DNA from: Xanthomonas bonasiae
Lineage (GTDB): Bacteria; Pseudomonadota; Gammaproteobacteria; Xanthomonadales; Xanthomonadaceae
Reading direction: 5' to 3'
NCBI RefSeq assembly: GCF_017163705.1
Contig: NZ_JAFIWB010000009.1
Location: 62,001 to 126,000, forward strand
Length of the DNA stretch: 64,000 nt
Shown piece after piece: positions 18,627 to 28,347 of the stretch; the first letter of the stretch is position 1; each line of letters starts with the position of its first letter. A program made the position numbers and the translations under genes. The notes beneath the pieces were generated by a model. The model saw only the letters and a program-made list of their open reading frames with translations. It was not told the origin of the DNA and did not search any database.

Positions 18627-21512
18627 ATGAATTGCCTGCACCGCCATCCTTTGGTTTTCGCGGTTTCCTTGTCCTTGCTGGCCGGTTCGCCCGCGCTGGC
18701 CATCGCCCAGCAGGCCGCGCCCGCTGCCCCCGAGTCCGCCACCACCCTGGACAGCGTCCAGGTCACCGGCACGCGCATCCGCAAGGCCGAGCTGGAGGGG
18801 CAAGTGCCGGTGCAGACGCTGAGCCGCGCCGACATCGAACGCACCGGCCTGACCTCGATCGGCGACGTGCTGCAGGAACTGACCGCCTCCGGCTCGGCGT
18901 TGAACACCAAGTTCAACTCCTCCGGCAACTTCGGTTTCCCGCCCGACGGCAGCGGCGTCGGCGCCGGTTCGGCGCAGGTGGACCTGCGCCATCTGGGCGC
19001 CAAGCGCGTGCTGGTGCTGGTCGACGGCATGCGCTGGGTCAATGAGTCCTCGGCGTCCGGCGTGGGCGCGGCCACCGACCTCAACACCATTCCGCTGGCC
19101 ATCGTCGAGCGCATCGAGGTGCTGGAAGACGGCGCCTCCTCGCTGTACGGCTCCGACGCGATCGCCGGCGTGGTCAACATCATCACCCGGCGCAAGTTCG
19201 ACGGCGGCCAGGTCACGCTGAACTACGGCCAGTACGACAAGGGTGACGGCGCCAGCAAGGGCGTGGACCTGGCCTGGGGCCACAGCACCGAACGCACCAG
19301 CCTGTTCCTGGGCGCCAGCTACACCAAGCAGGATCCGATCTACGCGCGCGACCGCAAGCAGTCGTTGTATCCGGTGCCCGGCACTGGGCTCAGCTTCGGC
19401 AGCTCGGCCACGCCGGACGGCCGCTTCATCTTCGTCGATCCGGTCACCGGCGCCGAGCAGGACCTGACCCCGAACAGCGGCGCCGGCACGCCGACCTACG
19501 ACGGCAGCGCCGGCTGCACCCGCAGCGACGACTACCACTGCTTCGGCACCGCCGATCGCTACAACTTCGCCGCCTCCAACCTGTTGCTGACACCGTCCGA
19601 GCGCAAGGGCGTGTTCGGCCAGTTCCGCTACTTCTTCAACGACGACGTGCAGTGGTACCTGAAGCTGCTCGGCAACCGCCGCGAGTCGACCAACCAGGCC
19701 GCGCCGGAGCCGATCTTCCTCGGCCCCGATGCCGGCACCGGCAATCCGCTGGCCGACAACATCGTCATTTCCGCGGCCAATCCGTACAACCCGTTCGGCT
19801 TCGACCTGGATTCGTCCAGCAACCTGATCATGATCGGGCGGCGGCCGGTGGAAGGCGGCGCGCGCGTGTTCGAGCAGCGCGTGGACACCCAGTACGTCGG
19901 CACCGGCTTCATCGGCAGTTTCGAGAGCGCCGACCGCACCTGGTTCTGGGACGTCAACGGCGCCTACAGCAAGAACAAGGCCGAGCAGACCAACTACGGC
20001 AGCTACAACATCTACAACATCAACCTGGCGCTGGGCGACCCGGCCGCCTGCGCGGCGGTTGCCGGCTGCGTGCCGCTGGACATCTTCGGCGGCGCCGGCA
20101 GCATCACCCCGGAGATGCTGCGCTGGATCCAGCCGGTGGTGCGCGACCGCAGCCAGAACGAGCTGACCCAGTTCACCGCCAACCTCAGCAGCGACCTGTT
20201 CACGCTGCCGGCCGGCGCGGTGTCCTTCGCCACCGGCGTGGAGTACCGCAAGTACGAGGGCTGGTACCAGCCCGATCCGCTGACCGTGATCGGCCACTAC
20301 AACGGCGTGCCGTCGCTGCCGACCGAGGGCAGCTACAACGTCAAGGAGGCCTACCTCGAACTGAGCGTGCCGATCTTCGCCGACTCGCCGCTGGGCGACA
20401 AACTGGACCTGAGCCTGGCCGGGCGCTATTCCGACTACTCCACCTTCGGCGGCGAATTCACCCCGAAGTACGGCCTGCGCTGGCAGGTGTCGCCGGACTT
20501 CGTGCTGCGCACCAGCTATGCCGAAGGCTTCCGCGCCCCGACCATCGGCGAGCTGTACGGTTCGGCCGCGCGCGCCGACCTGACCCTGTCCGATCCGTGC
20601 TCGATCGGCCTCGGTGGCACCGCGCCGCGCGGCAGTGCAGCCAACTGCGCGACGCTCGGCGTGCCGGCCGGCTATCAGCAGGCCAACTCGCAGATCTCGG
20701 TGACCACCGGCGGCAACCGCGCGCTGGAGCCGGAGAAGGCGCGCAGCTTCAGCGCCGGCTTCGTGTGGAGTCCGTGGTTCGCCAGCAACGTGCCGTGGTC
20801 GGATCGCTTCGACGTCGAGGTGACCTTCTACCGCCACGACATCGACGGCGCGATCCAGGCGATCAACGCGCAGACCCAGCTCGACCTGTGCGTGGACACG
20901 CTGGACGCGACCTATTGCGACGGCATCACCCGCGCTTCCACCGGCGGCATCAACGGCTTCAACAACCGCCTGACCAACCTGGGTTCGATCAAGACCGACG
21001 GCTGGGACGTGGATCTGTTCTGGACTTCGCCGGAGACCGCGGCCGGGCGCTTCAAGATCGGCTGGCAGAACACCTTCGTCACCCGCTACGTCGCCACCGG
21101 CGCCGCCGGCCAGGTGCAGCCGCAGGAACCGGGCGTGGAAGTGGTGGACAGCGCGATCCCGGAGTGGACCAGTAACCTGACCCTGGACTGGTCGTTGAAC
21201 CGCTGGAACGCCTCGTGGACGGTGCGGCACATTTCCGAACTGACCGAGCAGTGCGGTGACGCGGTGGCGTTCCCGGTGTGCAGCAACCAGGCCGCCGGCA
21301 CCAACACGCTCGACGCGATCACCTACCACGACGTGCAACTGGGCTACCGCTTCGACTGGATGAAAGGCCTGACCGTCAGCGGTGGCGTCAACAACGTCTT
21401 CGACAAGGATCCGCCGATCTGCCTGTCGTGCTCGCTCAACGGCTATGACGCGTCGACCTACGACATCCCGGGCGGCCGTTATCTGTACGTGCGTGCGGAT
21501 CTGAAGTTCTAG
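18627..21512 (+). CDS. TonB-dependent outer-membrane receptor
   Basis: Complete 961-residue receptor. It has a signal peptide ending near PALAIAQ, a probable TonB-box region [13 protein letters not shown], a plug domain with [20 protein letters not shown] and [20 protein letters not shown] (about 45-190), and a 22-strand-type barrel ending in the expected aromatic residue (RADLKF). Motifs [18 protein letters not shown] and [19 protein letters not shown] are typical of the xanthomonad oligosaccharide/peptide receptors. The ribosome site GGAGAGAGAG lies just before the ATG. Substrate is unknown; it stands alone between slt and unrelated genes. Confidence 0.93.
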   Translation: MNCLHRHPLVFAVSLSLLAGSPALAIAQQAAPAAPESATTLDSVQVTGTRIRKAELEGQVPVQTLSRADIERTGLTSIGDVLQELTASGSALNTKFNSSGNFGFPPDGSGVGAGSAQVDLRHLGAKRVLVLVDGMRWVNESSASGVGAATDLNTIPLAIVERIEVLEDGASSLYGSDAIAGVVNIITRRKFDGGQVTLNYGQYDKGDGASKGVDLAWGHSTERTSLFLGASYTKQDPIYARDRKQSLYPVPGTGLSFGSSATPDGRFIFVDPVTGAEQDLTPNSGAGTPTYDGSAGCTRSDDYHCFGTADRYNFAASNLLLTPSERKGVFGQFRYFFNDDVQWYLKLLGNRRESTNQAAPEPIFLGPDAGTGNPLADNIVISAANPYNPFGFDLDSSSNLIMIGRRPVEGGARVFEQRVDTQYVGTGFIGSFESADRTWFWDVNGAYSKNKAEQTNYGSYNIYNINLALGDPAACAAVAGCVPLDIFGGAGSITPEMLRWIQPVVRDRSQNELTQFTANLSSDLFTLPAGAVSFATGVEYRKYEGWYQPDPLTVIGHYNGVPSLPTEGSYNVKEAYLELSVPIFADSPLGDKLDLSLAGRYSDYSTFGGEFTPKYGLRWQVSPDFVLRTSYAEGFRAPTIGELYGSAARADLTLSDPCSIGLGGTAPRGSAANCATLGVPAGYQQANSQISVTTGGNRALEPEKARSFSAGFVWSPWFASNVPWSDRFDVEVTFYRHDIDGAIQAINAQTQLDLCVDTLDATYCDGITRASTGGINGFNNRLTNLGSIKTDGWDVDLFWTSPETAAGRFKIGWQNTFVTRYVATGAAGQVQPQEPGVEVVDSAIPEWTSNLTLDWSLNRWNASWTVRHISELTEQCGDAVAFPVCSNQAAGTNTLDAITYHDVQLGYRFDWMKGLTVSGGVNNVFDKDPPICLSCSLNGYDASTYDIPGGRYLYVRADLKF

Positions 21513-21538
21513 GGCGCTTCGATCCGCAAGCGGCCACT

Positions 21539-21596
21539 TGTGGGAGCGACTTCAGTCGCGACGGGCATTACCGATAAATCCCGTCGCGACCGATGG
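21539..21596 (+). repeat. Degenerate GGAGCGACTTCAGTCG palindrome
   Basis: TGTGGGAGCGACTTCAGTCG followed by a partly complementary right arm (CCCGTCGCGACC). The right arm is incomplete compared with the perfect copies at 14552 and 61598. Confidence 0.7.
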
Positions 21597-21624
21597 CTAG
21601 GCCACCGGAATCGCTTCCCCAATT

Positions 21625-21679
21625 CCTTGCGAGCCGCCGCATTGTCGCTTCCACAATGCTCCTTGCGAGCCGCCGCATT
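21625..21679 (+). repeat. 19-bp direct repeat pair
   Basis: CCTTGCGAGCCGCCGCATT occurs at 21625-21643 and again at 21661-21679, 36 bp apart, between two REP-like palindromes downstream of the TonB receptor gene. Confidence 0.7.
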
Positions 21680-21681
21680 TC

Positions 21682-21748
21682 TGTAGGAGCGGCTTCAGCC
21701 GCGACGCTTTACCGGTAAAGCCCGGTCGCGGCTGAAGCCGCTCCTGCA
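21682..21748 (+). repeat. Near-perfect REP-like palindrome
   Basis: Arms TGTAGGAGCGGCTTCAGCCG and CGGCTGAAGCCGCTCCTGCA flank a short variable centre. It sits between the convergent TonB receptor and EEP-family genes. Confidence 0.8.
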
Positions 21749-21803
21749 GGGAATGCCGCCGCCGCACCGCCAACGCATGCCGCACAGGAAGCGCAGCAGC
21801 TGG

Positions 21804-22571
21804 CTAGCGCAGCATCGCCTGCGGCACTTCGATCTCGGTCGCCACCGCCAGGTGGTCGGAGAACGCGGCCGGTAGCGCGCGCTGCTCGTTGCAGCGCAGG
21901 CCGTCGCTGACCAGGATGTGGTCGATCGCGCGCTGCGGGCGCCAGCTGGGGAAAGTCGGCACCACGCAGCCCGGCGGTTGCAGCCGGGTGCGCTTGTACA
22001 GGGCCTGCATCTCGGGCCGGTCGGCGACGCAGTTGAAGTCGCCCATCAGCACCGCATTGGGATGGTCGGACAGCAGTTCGGCGATGAACGCCAGTTGCGA
22101 GGCGCGCGAGTTGGCGCCCAGCGACAGGTGCGCCACCGCGATCGCCAATCCTTCCGCACCGTCGCCGAACTTGGCCAGCAGCACGCCGCGCCCGCCGAGC
22201 CGGCCGGGCAGCGGATGGTCCTGCACTTCGACCGGCTCCAGCCGGCTGAGCAGGCCATTGGCGCTGGAGGCCACACCGCCCATGCGCCGGTTCGGCTGGT
22301 GGCTCCAGTAGTTGAAGCCGGCGCGCTCGGCCAGGTAGTGGGTCTGGTTGGTGAAGCCCGAGCGCAGGCTGCCCGGATCGCTTTCCTGCAGGCCGACGAT
22401 GTCGTGCTCGCGGGCCAGCTGCGCGATCGCATCCAGGCTGCTGCGCTTGCTTCCCGCAGGCAGCGCATGCGACCAGCTGCGGGTCACGTAGTCGCTGTAG
22501 CGGCGCGTGCTGGAGCCGGCCTGGATATTGGCGGTGAGCACGCGCAGCGTGCGGGTGGCGGGGGCGGTCAC
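21804..22571 (-). CDS. Endonuclease/exonuclease/phosphatase (EEP) family protein
   Basis: Metal-dependent phosphoesterase fold of 255 aa with no clear signal peptide. Family residues are visible: RVLTANIQAG at the start, IVGLQESDPG (metal-binding Glu), VLMGDFNCV (catalytic Asp and Asn), RAIDHILVS and FSDHLAVATEIEV (terminal His). Substrate could be nucleic acid, phospholipid or an inositol phosphate. It is the last gene of a minus-strand group after cytochrome c4 and two DsbA genes, starting 28 bp after the nearest dsbA, so it may be co-transcribed. Confidence 0.85.
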   Translation of the reverse strand: MTAPATRTLRVLTANIQAGSSTRRYSDYVTRSWSHALPAGSKRSSLDAIAQLAREHDIVGLQESDPGSLRSGFTNQTHYLAERAGFNYWSHQPNRRMGGVASSANGLLSRLEPVEVQDHPLPGRLGGRGVLLAKFGDGAEGLAIAVAHLSLGANSRASQLAFIAELLSDHPNAVLMGDFNCVADRPEMQALYKRTRLQPPGCVVPTFPSWRPQRAIDHILVSDGLRCNEQRALPAAFSDHLAVATEIEVPQAMLR

Positions 22572-22599
22572 GGCAGAGCGGCCTGGTGGGAGCGGGAGC

Positions 22600-23430
22600 T
22601 TACTTGGCCAGCGCCGCGCGCTCGCGCGCGATCAGGTGATCGGCGATGCGCAGTTTGTCCGGGTAGCTGTTGCCCTTGATCAGATACTTGCCGTTGACGA
22701 TCAGCGACGGCGTGCCGTCGACGCCGCTGCGCATGGCGAACTGCTTGGCGCGGTTGGTCTTGCTGCTGACCGCGAAGCTGCCCATGGTGTCGGCGAATTG
22801 CTTGGGATCCACGCCGTACTTGGCGTAGAAGCCGGCGATGTCCTGCACCGAATCGCGGCCGCGCTCGCCCTTGAGGGTCTGGTCGACGTGGATCGCTTTG
22901 TACAGCGCCTCGTGGGTCTTCTCCTGCACGCCCAGCGCCTCGGCGGCGTAGAACGCGCGCGCGTAGTCGTCCCAGGTGCCGCCGAACATCGCCGGCACGT
23001 ACACGAAATGCACATCCGCGGGCAGGCCGGCCTTCCATGGGCCGACCAGCGGCTGGAAGGCGGCACAGGCCGGGCACACGTAGCCGAACACTTCGGTCAC
23101 TTCGATCTTGCCATTGGTCGGCTGGAACGGTTGGCCGCCCGGAATCTCCTTATAGTCGGTGCCGGCGACCGGTTCGGCCCCGCTCGGCGCACGCGCCGCG
23201 ACCGGCGCGGCCGGCGCATCGGCGGCAGGCTGCGCAGCGGCATCGGTCGTCGGGGTGGAGGCGGTTTCGGCAGTGGCGGCCGGCGCGGTGTCGCTGGCGG
23301 CGGGCGCCGCCGGCGCTGCGGCCGGCGCGTCGGCGGCCGGGGCGACGGTGTCGGCAGAGCCGTCCTGGGCCTTGCATGCGACCAGGATCGGCAGCAGGGC
23401 CATCAGGGTCAGGGCGAAGCGGGTCTTCAT
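22600..23430 (-). CDS. dsbA: DsbA-like thiol:disulfide interchange lipoprotein, longer copy
   Basis: Periplasmic disulfide oxidase. It has 276 aa with a signal peptide and probable lipobox (LVAC, Cys19), then a long Ala/Pro-rich linker (about 22-88) and a DsbA thioredoxin fold with active-site CPAC (Cys119/Cys122) and the cis-Pro loop VDGTPSLIV. The start at 23430 is favoured over one three codons upstream, because GGAG then lies nine bases before the ATG. The linker suggests that the catalytic domain reaches out from its membrane anchor. It lies 118 bp downstream of a second dsbA. Confidence 0.9.
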   Translation of the reverse strand: MKTRFALTLMALLPILVACKAQDGSADTVAPAADAPAAAPAAPAASDTAPAATAETASTPTTDAAAQPAADAPAAPVAARAPSGAEPVAGTDYKEIPGGQPFQPTNGKIEVTEVFGYVCPACAAFQPLVGPWKAGLPADVHFVYVPAMFGGTWDDYARAFYAAEALGVQEKTHEALYKAIHVDQTLKGERGRDSVQDIAGFYAKYGVDPKQFADTMGSFAVSSKTNRAKQFAMRSGVDGTPSLIVNGKYLIKGNSYPDKLRIADHLIARERAALAK

Positions 23431-23548
23431 CGGCGACATCTCCAGCAGGATGGGGGGCGAAACGCCGGCCGCGCCGAAACGCGCGGCAGGCAACCCCGGC
23501 ATGATGCCATGGCGTGGATGAAGCGCCGTGTTGCGGGTTCGCGCGGGA

Positions 23549-24190
23549 TTACTTGCCCGCGCGCTCGCGGGCGACCAGCGCATCGGCGATGCGCAGCATG
23601 TCCTGGAAATTCTTGCCCTTGACCAGGTACTTGCCGTTGACCACCAGCGCCGGGGTGCCGGGGATGTCGCTGCGCGCGGCGAAGTCGCGCGCGGCCTTGA
23701 CCTGCGCGGCCACCTGCGGGCTGCTGTAGGCGGCAACGAAGTCCTGCGGCTTGACCCCGTATGCGGCATAGAACGCGGCCAGCTCTTCCGGCGCCACGTT
23801 CTGGACCGGCACGCTGTGCTTGTCGTGGATCGCCTCGAACAGGTCGTGGTGGCTGCGGGTCTGCACGCCCAGCTTCTGCGCGGCATAGAAGGCGCTGGCG
23901 AAGCTGTCCCAGAAACCGCCGAACGCGGCCGGCACCAGGGTCACCCGCACGTCCTTGCCCTGCTTGCGCGTCCACTCTTCCAGCAACGGCTCGAAGTGCG
24001 CGCAGTGCGGGCAGGTGTAGCCGAACACCTCCACCACTTCGATCTTGCCGGCCAGCGGCGCGAACGGCTGCGGTTTGGCGATCAGCGCGTAGTCCTCGCC
24101 TTCGACCAGGGCGGCGGTCTTGGGCTGCGCGCAGGCGCTCAGCGGCAACAGGGTGAGCAGGCACAGCAGCAGGCGGGGTAGACGGTTCAT
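23549..24190 (-). CDS. dsbA: DsbA-like thiol:disulfide interchange lipoprotein, shorter copy
   Basis: Paralogue of the downstream DsbA with 213 aa, a lipobox (LSAC, Cys20) and no long linker. The active site is CPHC (Cys60/Cys63), the dipeptide found in classical strongly oxidising DsbA, and the cis-Pro loop is IPGTPALVV. The two copies share the KIEVxEVFGYxCP and GTWDDYARAFYAA / GFWDSFASAFYAA-type segments. The two proteins may differ in redox strength or substrates. It follows the cytochrome c4 gene by 85 bp. Confidence 0.92.
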   Translation of the reverse strand: MNRLPRLLLCLLTLLPLSACAQPKTAALVEGEDYALIAKPQPFAPLAGKIEVVEVFGYTCPHCAHFEPLLEEWTRKQGKDVRVTLVPAAFGGFWDSFASAFYAAQKLGVQTRSHHDLFEAIHDKHSVPVQNVAPEELAAFYAAYGVKPQDFVAAYSSPQVAAQVKAARDFAARSDIPGTPALVVNGKYLVKGKNFQDMLRIADALVARERAGK

Positions 24191-24275
24191 GCGATCTCCA
24201 TGGCAAAAAACGAACGCCGGTCGTGACGACCGGCGCGAGGGGGAAGCGGTGCGGCGCCGCGACGGCGGCGCACGC

Positions 24276-25097
24276 TCAGGATTGTTGCGCAGGCGCCGCC
24301 TGTTGCGGCGAGACCGGCGCCGGTGCGGCCTGCGCCGCGGCCGCGTCGTCGGCACGGTCGTGCAGGCCCTGCAGGTAACTGCCGAGCGCCTTCATCTCCT
24401 GCTCGGTCAAGGGCTTGGCCACCTGCGCCATGATCTTGAACAGGGCCGGGTCGCGTTCCTGGGTGGTGCCGGACTGGTACTCCTGCAGGCGCCGCGCCAC
24501 GTAGTCGGCATGCTGGCCGCCCAGGTGCGGATACGCCGGGCCGGGATTGCCGGCGCCGGTGGGACCATGACAGGCCATGCATGCCGGAATCCCGCGCGCC
24601 GGATCGCCGCCACGGTACAGCTGCTGCCCGACCTCGTAGAACTTCATGCCGGCGTACGGGCCTTCGCTGACCACCGCGTCGTCGGCGATGCCGGCGCCGG
24701 CCTTCTGCGTGGCGAAGTAGGCGCCGATGTCGCGCATGTCCTGCGCGCTCAGCGGCTGCACGAACGGCAGCATCGCCGCCACCGCGCCGGAGGTGCGCTC
24801 GCCGTGCGCGATCAGGGCCATCTGCCGCGCGCTGTAACGTTCGCTCTGACCGGCGATGCGCGGATACATCGCCAGGGACGGGTTGCCGTCGGCGCCATGG
24901 CAGGCGGCGCAGGCCGCGGCCTTGGCCTGGCCGGCCTTGGGATCGCCCCAGGCGACCTTGCCGACGTCGCCTTCCAGCGGCGCGGTGCGCACCGGCGCGT
25001 TGTCGGGGATGGGAACCACCGAGGTCTGCGCGAACGCGACCGCGGCGGCGATGGAAATTGCTAGACCGGCAAAGGCAAGAACGCGAGCGTGGCGCAT
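24276..25097 (-). CDS. Dihaem cytochrome c4
   Basis: Periplasmic electron carrier, 273 aa with a signal peptide (cleavage near AFA/QT). Two haem c sites are present: CAACH at 63-67 and CMACH at 173-177, each in its own cytochrome domain, with Met ligands in the following loops. The C-terminus is an Ala/Gln/Pro-rich tail. Cytochromes c4 usually feed terminal oxidases. Its position ahead of two dsbA genes may link disulfide formation or cytochrome assembly with respiration. It is divergent from engB. Confidence 0.93.
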   Translation of the reverse strand: MRHARVLAFAGLAISIAAAVAFAQTSVVPIPDNAPVRTAPLEGDVGKVAWGDPKAGQAKAAACAACHGADGNPSLAMYPRIAGQSERYSARQMALIAHGERTSGAVAAMLPFVQPLSAQDMRDIGAYFATQKAGAGIADDAVVSEGPYAGMKFYEVGQQLYRGGDPARGIPACMACHGPTGAGNPGPAYPHLGGQHADYVARRLQEYQSGTTQERDPALFKIMAQVAKPLTEQEMKALGSYLQGLHDRADDAAAAQAAPAPVSPQQAAPAQQS

Positions 25098-25226
25098 TAG
25101 CTGAAGCTCCGTGTGACCCGACCCGCGGCTGCCAGGCCGGCGACCGCACTCGCGCGATTATCCCCGCGCGGCGCCCTGCCGGTCAACGAACCCCGCCAGG
25201 AGCGGCGGACGTGCGATCCTAGCGCC

Positions 25227-25850
25227 ATGTCGCTGCTCATCGAACGTGCCCAATACCTGCTTTCCGCCCACAATCCCCGGCAGCTGCCGGAGGATGGGGG
25301 CTGGGAGGTGGCCTTCGCCGGCCGCTCCAACGCCGGCAAATCCAGCGCGCTGAACGCGCTCACCCGGCAGAACGCGCTGGCCCGCGTGTCCAAGACCCCC
25401 GGCCGCACCCAGCAGCTGGTGTTCTTCCAGATCCAGCCCGAGCGTTATCTGGTGGACCTGCCCGGCTATGGCTACGCCAAGGTGCCGCTGGAGCTGCAGG
25501 CGCACTGGCAGTCGTTCATCGACAAGTATTTCCGCACCCGCGAGGCCCTGCGCGGCCTGGTGGTGGTGATGGACATCCGCCACCCGCTGAAGGACTACGA
25601 CCGGCAGATGCTCGGTTACGCGGTGCAGCGCGGACTGCCGGCGCATGCGCTGCTCACCAAGGCCGACAAACTCGGCCGCGGCCAGCAGGCGCAGGCGCTG
25701 CAGCAGGTGCGCAAGGATCTGTCCAGTTCCTTCGGCGACACGGTCAGCGTGCAGCTGTTTTCCGGCGAGACCCGCCAGGGCGTGGACGAAGCGCGTGCCA
25801 TCGTCGGCGGCTGGCTGGGGCTGGACACGGAGCCGACCGCCGCGGCGTGA
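25227..25850 (+). CDS. engB: Ribosome-biogenesis GTPase EngB (YihA/YsxC)
   Basis: GTPase needed for large ribosomal subunit assembly; 207 aa. The TRAFAC signatures are in order: G1 GRSNAGKSS (32-40), the G2 region KTPGRTQ, G3 DLPGYGYAKV, G4 TKADKL, and a G5-like SGETRQG. The start at 25227 gives MSLLIERAQYLLSAHNPRQLP, the usual family N-terminus; an open frame 38 codons further upstream looks non-coding. Divergent from the cytochrome c4 gene. Confidence 0.95.
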   Translation: MSLLIERAQYLLSAHNPRQLPEDGGWEVAFAGRSNAGKSSALNALTRQNALARVSKTPGRTQQLVFFQIQPERYLVDLPGYGYAKVPLELQAHWQSFIDKYFRTREALRGLVVVMDIRHPLKDYDRQMLGYAVQRGLPAHALLTKADKLGRGQQAQALQQVRKDLSSSFGDTVSVQLFSGETRQGVDEARAIVGGWLGLDTEPTAAA

Positions 25851-25979
25851 GCACGGCGGCGCCGGACCTCCGGCGTCTTCTGCGCAGGCGCTGCCTGCGA
25901 TCGATCGCGAGCGGCGGACGCGGCGGTCCTGTCTGCGTTGGCTGCATCGCATGCGCGATGCCGGGCGCCCGCAGGGGTG

Positions 25980-26416
25980 GATGCCGGTACGGGCGCAGCC
26001 TCATGCATCCAAGCACCGCGAGACGCTTCGCGCCTGACCCTCACCCCAACCCCTCTCCCGGCGGGAGAGGGGCTAGTCGGCTGTTCCTTCTCCCGCCGGG
26101 ACCATGGCCCCCTTTTTGGGGGAAGGTGCCCCGCAGGGGCGGATGAGGGTACGGGCGCAGCCTTGTGCACCCAACTCCGCGAGTCGCTTTCGCGCCGGAC
26201 CCTCACCCCAACCCCTCTCCCGACGGTAGAGGGGCTAGTGCCTGTCCCCTTCTCCCGCCGGGAGAAGGTGCCCCGCAGGGGCGGATGAGGGTACGGGCGT
26301 AGCCTCGCGCCTCCAAACGCCGCGAGTCGCTTCGCGCCGGACCCTCATCCCAACCCCTCTCCCGGTGGGAGAGGGGCTAGCAGCTGTTCCCTTCTCCCAC
26401 CGGGAGAAGGTCGCAC
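25980..26416. repeat. Threefold tandem repeat with CCCCTCTCCC/GGGAGAGGGG hairpins
   Basis: Between the convergent engB and MBL-fold genes a unit recurs three times, its CCCTCACCCCAACCCCTCTC core starting near 26036, 26198 and 26340 (spacing about 162 and 142 bp). Each unit has a hairpin of CCCCTCTCCC with GGGAGAGGGG and a second of CCTTCTCCC with GGGAGAAGG. Units drift by point changes and indels. The stretch 25851-25979 shows nothing else. Short open frames here are repeat-derived. It probably ends transcription from both sides. Confidence 0.8.
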
Positions 26417-27409
26417 TCAAGGCGTGGCCGGCAACGGCGCGAACTCGGCCGGGACCCAGGCGAACGCGTCGCCGTCACGGCGCACATGGCCCAGGCCCGG
26501 GAATGGCAGATGCGCGCCGGCCACCCACCAGCCGCCGTCGGCGGCCTGGGCCATGGTGCGCCTGCGCGCGGCGATCGCCGCCGTGCGGTCGCTGTCGGCT
26601 TCGTAGGAAGCCTGCGGCTGCGCGAACTGCACCGCGTGGTAGTGCACCAGGTCGCCCCACACCAACACCTGCTGGCCATCGCCGCCGTCGAACCGGTAGG
26701 ACACATGGCCGGGCGTATGTCCGTGCGTATCCAGCGCCACCGCACCGCCCGGCAACGCATCGCCGGGACGGAAGCGGCGCAGCCGGTCCTTGGCCTGGTA
26801 CGGTGCGGCCGCCGCGCGCGCCAGCGGGAACGCGAACTTCAGCATCTGCGGTGCGCTCGCTTCGCTGGCCGGATCCAGCCAGTACGCGGCATCGGCCGCG
26901 CTCAGCCACACCGTGGCGTTGGGATAGGCCGCCTGTCCCTGCGCATCGAGCAGGCCACACATGTGGTCCGGGTGCGCGTGGGTCAGCAGCACGTCGTCCA
27001 CCTGCGCCGGCGCGTAGCCGGCCGCGCGCAGGTTCGCCAGCACCTGGCCCAGGCCGGGGCCGAAGCAGGTGGCGGTGCCGGTATCGACCAGGGTCAGGTG
27101 CGTGCCGTCCTGGATCAGGTAGGCGTTGACCGCGGTCTGCAGGCCCTTGGCGGTTTCCGGCACGTAGCGATGGTCGAGCAGGCGCGCGATCGCCTCCGGG
27201 GCGATGTTCGCCAGTTGCGCGCGCGGCAGCGCCACGGTGCCGTCGAACAGGGCGGTGACGCGCAACCGGCCGATTGCCTGGCGATAGACGCCGGGCACCT
27301 GCGTCTGGCTGCTGGCCGGCGCGGCGGCATGGGCGGGGGACGGCAGCGTCAGCGCCGCGCTGGCACTCAGGGCCAGCGCGCACAGCGCGCGCAACGGGAA
27401 CACGGACAT
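26417..27409 (-). CDS. Exported MBL-fold metallo-hydrolase
   Basis: Zinc hydrolase of the metallo-beta-lactamase superfamily, 330 aa. The start at 27409 gives a signal peptide (about 1-29, ending PAHAAAP); the frame is open upstream but has no function there. Metal motifs are present: VLLTHAHPDHMCGL (HxHxDH), DTHGHTPGHVSY and VAGAHLPFPGLGHV. The architecture matches quorum-quenching-lactonase-like or sulfohydrolase-like members, and the substrate cannot be named. It lies 107 bp downstream of an AraC regulator on the same strand, a likely controller. Confidence 0.87.
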   Translation of the reverse strand: MSVFPLRALCALALSASAALTLPSPAHAAAPASSQTQVPGVYRQAIGRLRVTALFDGTVALPRAQLANIAPEAIARLLDHRYVPETAKGLQTAVNAYLIQDGTHLTLVDTGTATCFGPGLGQVLANLRAAGYAPAQVDDVLLTHAHPDHMCGLLDAQGQAAYPNATVWLSAADAAYWLDPASEASAPQMLKFAFPLARAAAAPYQAKDRLRRFRPGDALPGGAVALDTHGHTPGHVSYRFDGGDGQQVLVWGDLVHYHAVQFAQPQASYEADSDRTAAIAARRRTMAQAADGGWWVAGAHLPFPGLGHVRRDGDAFAWVPAEFAPLPATP

Positions 27410-27516
27410 GGGGACTTCCTGGCAGAGCGGCAGGCGCCGCGGTACCGGCATGCTGCGCCTGCGCCGCTGCGCGATTCGCTCATTCCGCTGCGCGCGGCGT
27501 TCAGCGCCGACGCGGC

Positions 27517-28347
27517 TCAGTTGCCGATGCTGGACGGGTCCAGGCCGTAGCGTTGCTGGAAGCGTTGGCTGAAGCTGCGCACCGAACGATAGCCGACGTG
27601 CGCGGCGACCGTCTTCAGCGGCCAGCGCGTGGTGTAGAGCAGCTGCATCGCATGCGCCAGGCGCGCATCGGCGAGCAGTTCGCGCAAGGAGGTGCCTTCG
27701 CTGGCCAGGTGTCGGCGCAAGGTCGCGCCGCTGAGGCCCAGGCTGTCTTCGATGTCGCGCGAGCGCCAGGCGCGTTGCGGCTGCGCGACGACCAGGTCGC
27801 GCACCTGCGCGGCCACGCTCGGCGCCGGCGGCATCAACAGGCCGCCGTGGCCGCGCCGGCACAGTGCCACCACCAGGGCCGCCAGCGCCAACCGCGCCTC
27901 GGTGTAACGGCCGTCCTGCAGCGCCTGCCGCCATTGCAGCAGGGTGATGCCGAACTCCTCGGCGCGCAGCCGCGCCAGTTCCGCGCCGGCAGCGGGCAGC
28001 GGTTCGTTCCACAGCACGCGCGCCGCGCTCAGCGCTTCTTCGCACAGCGGCACCAGCACGCTCAGGTACAGGCCGCTGTGCGGATCCGGGATGTTGACCA
28101 CATCAATGCGGCAGCGCTGCGTCACCAGGAACAGGTCGCCCGGCACGAAGTCCAGGGTTTGTGTCGCGGTGCGCACCTGCTTGCGTCCCTGCACCAGGAT
28201 CGCCAGGTGCGGCTGCGGGATATCCACCGAGCGCGCCCCGTGTTCGCGACGCGCGGTGATGCAGGCATAGCCCTCGGCCTGCGTGCAGTCGGCCAGGCTG
28301 GCCAGGCGCGCCAGCAGCAAGGCGTCGGAAGAAGTGGTGTCGGCCAT
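27517..28347 (-). CDS. AraC-family transcriptional regulator
   Basis: Cytoplasmic regulator of 276 aa. The N-terminal half (HLAILVQGRKQVRT, FVPGDLFLVTQ) is the cupin-like sensor found in the AraC_N subgroup. The C-terminal 100 residues carry two helix-turn-helix motifs (SRDIEDSLGLSGATLRRHL and LKTVAAHVGYRSVRSFSQRF). Co-directional and upstream of the MBL-fold gene, it probably regulates that gene. The ligand is unknown. Confidence 0.9.
   Translation of the reverse strand: MADTTSSDALLLARLASLADCTQAEGYACITARREHGARSVDIPQPHLAILVQGRKQVRTATQTLDFVPGDLFLVTQRCRIDVVNIPDPHSGLYLSVLVPLCEEALSAARVLWNEPLPAAGAELARLRAEEFGITLLQWRQALQDGRYTEARLALAALVVALCRRGHGGLLMPPAPSVAAQVRDLVVAQPQRAWRSRDIEDSLGLSGATLRRHLASEGTSLRELLADARLAHAMQLLYTTRWPLKTVAAHVGYRSVRSFSQRFQQRYGLDPSSIGN

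Noticed and set aside
25938-26288. ORFs inside the triple repeat
   Set aside because: They are translations of the repeat unit (recurring LTPTPLP) and lack independent support.
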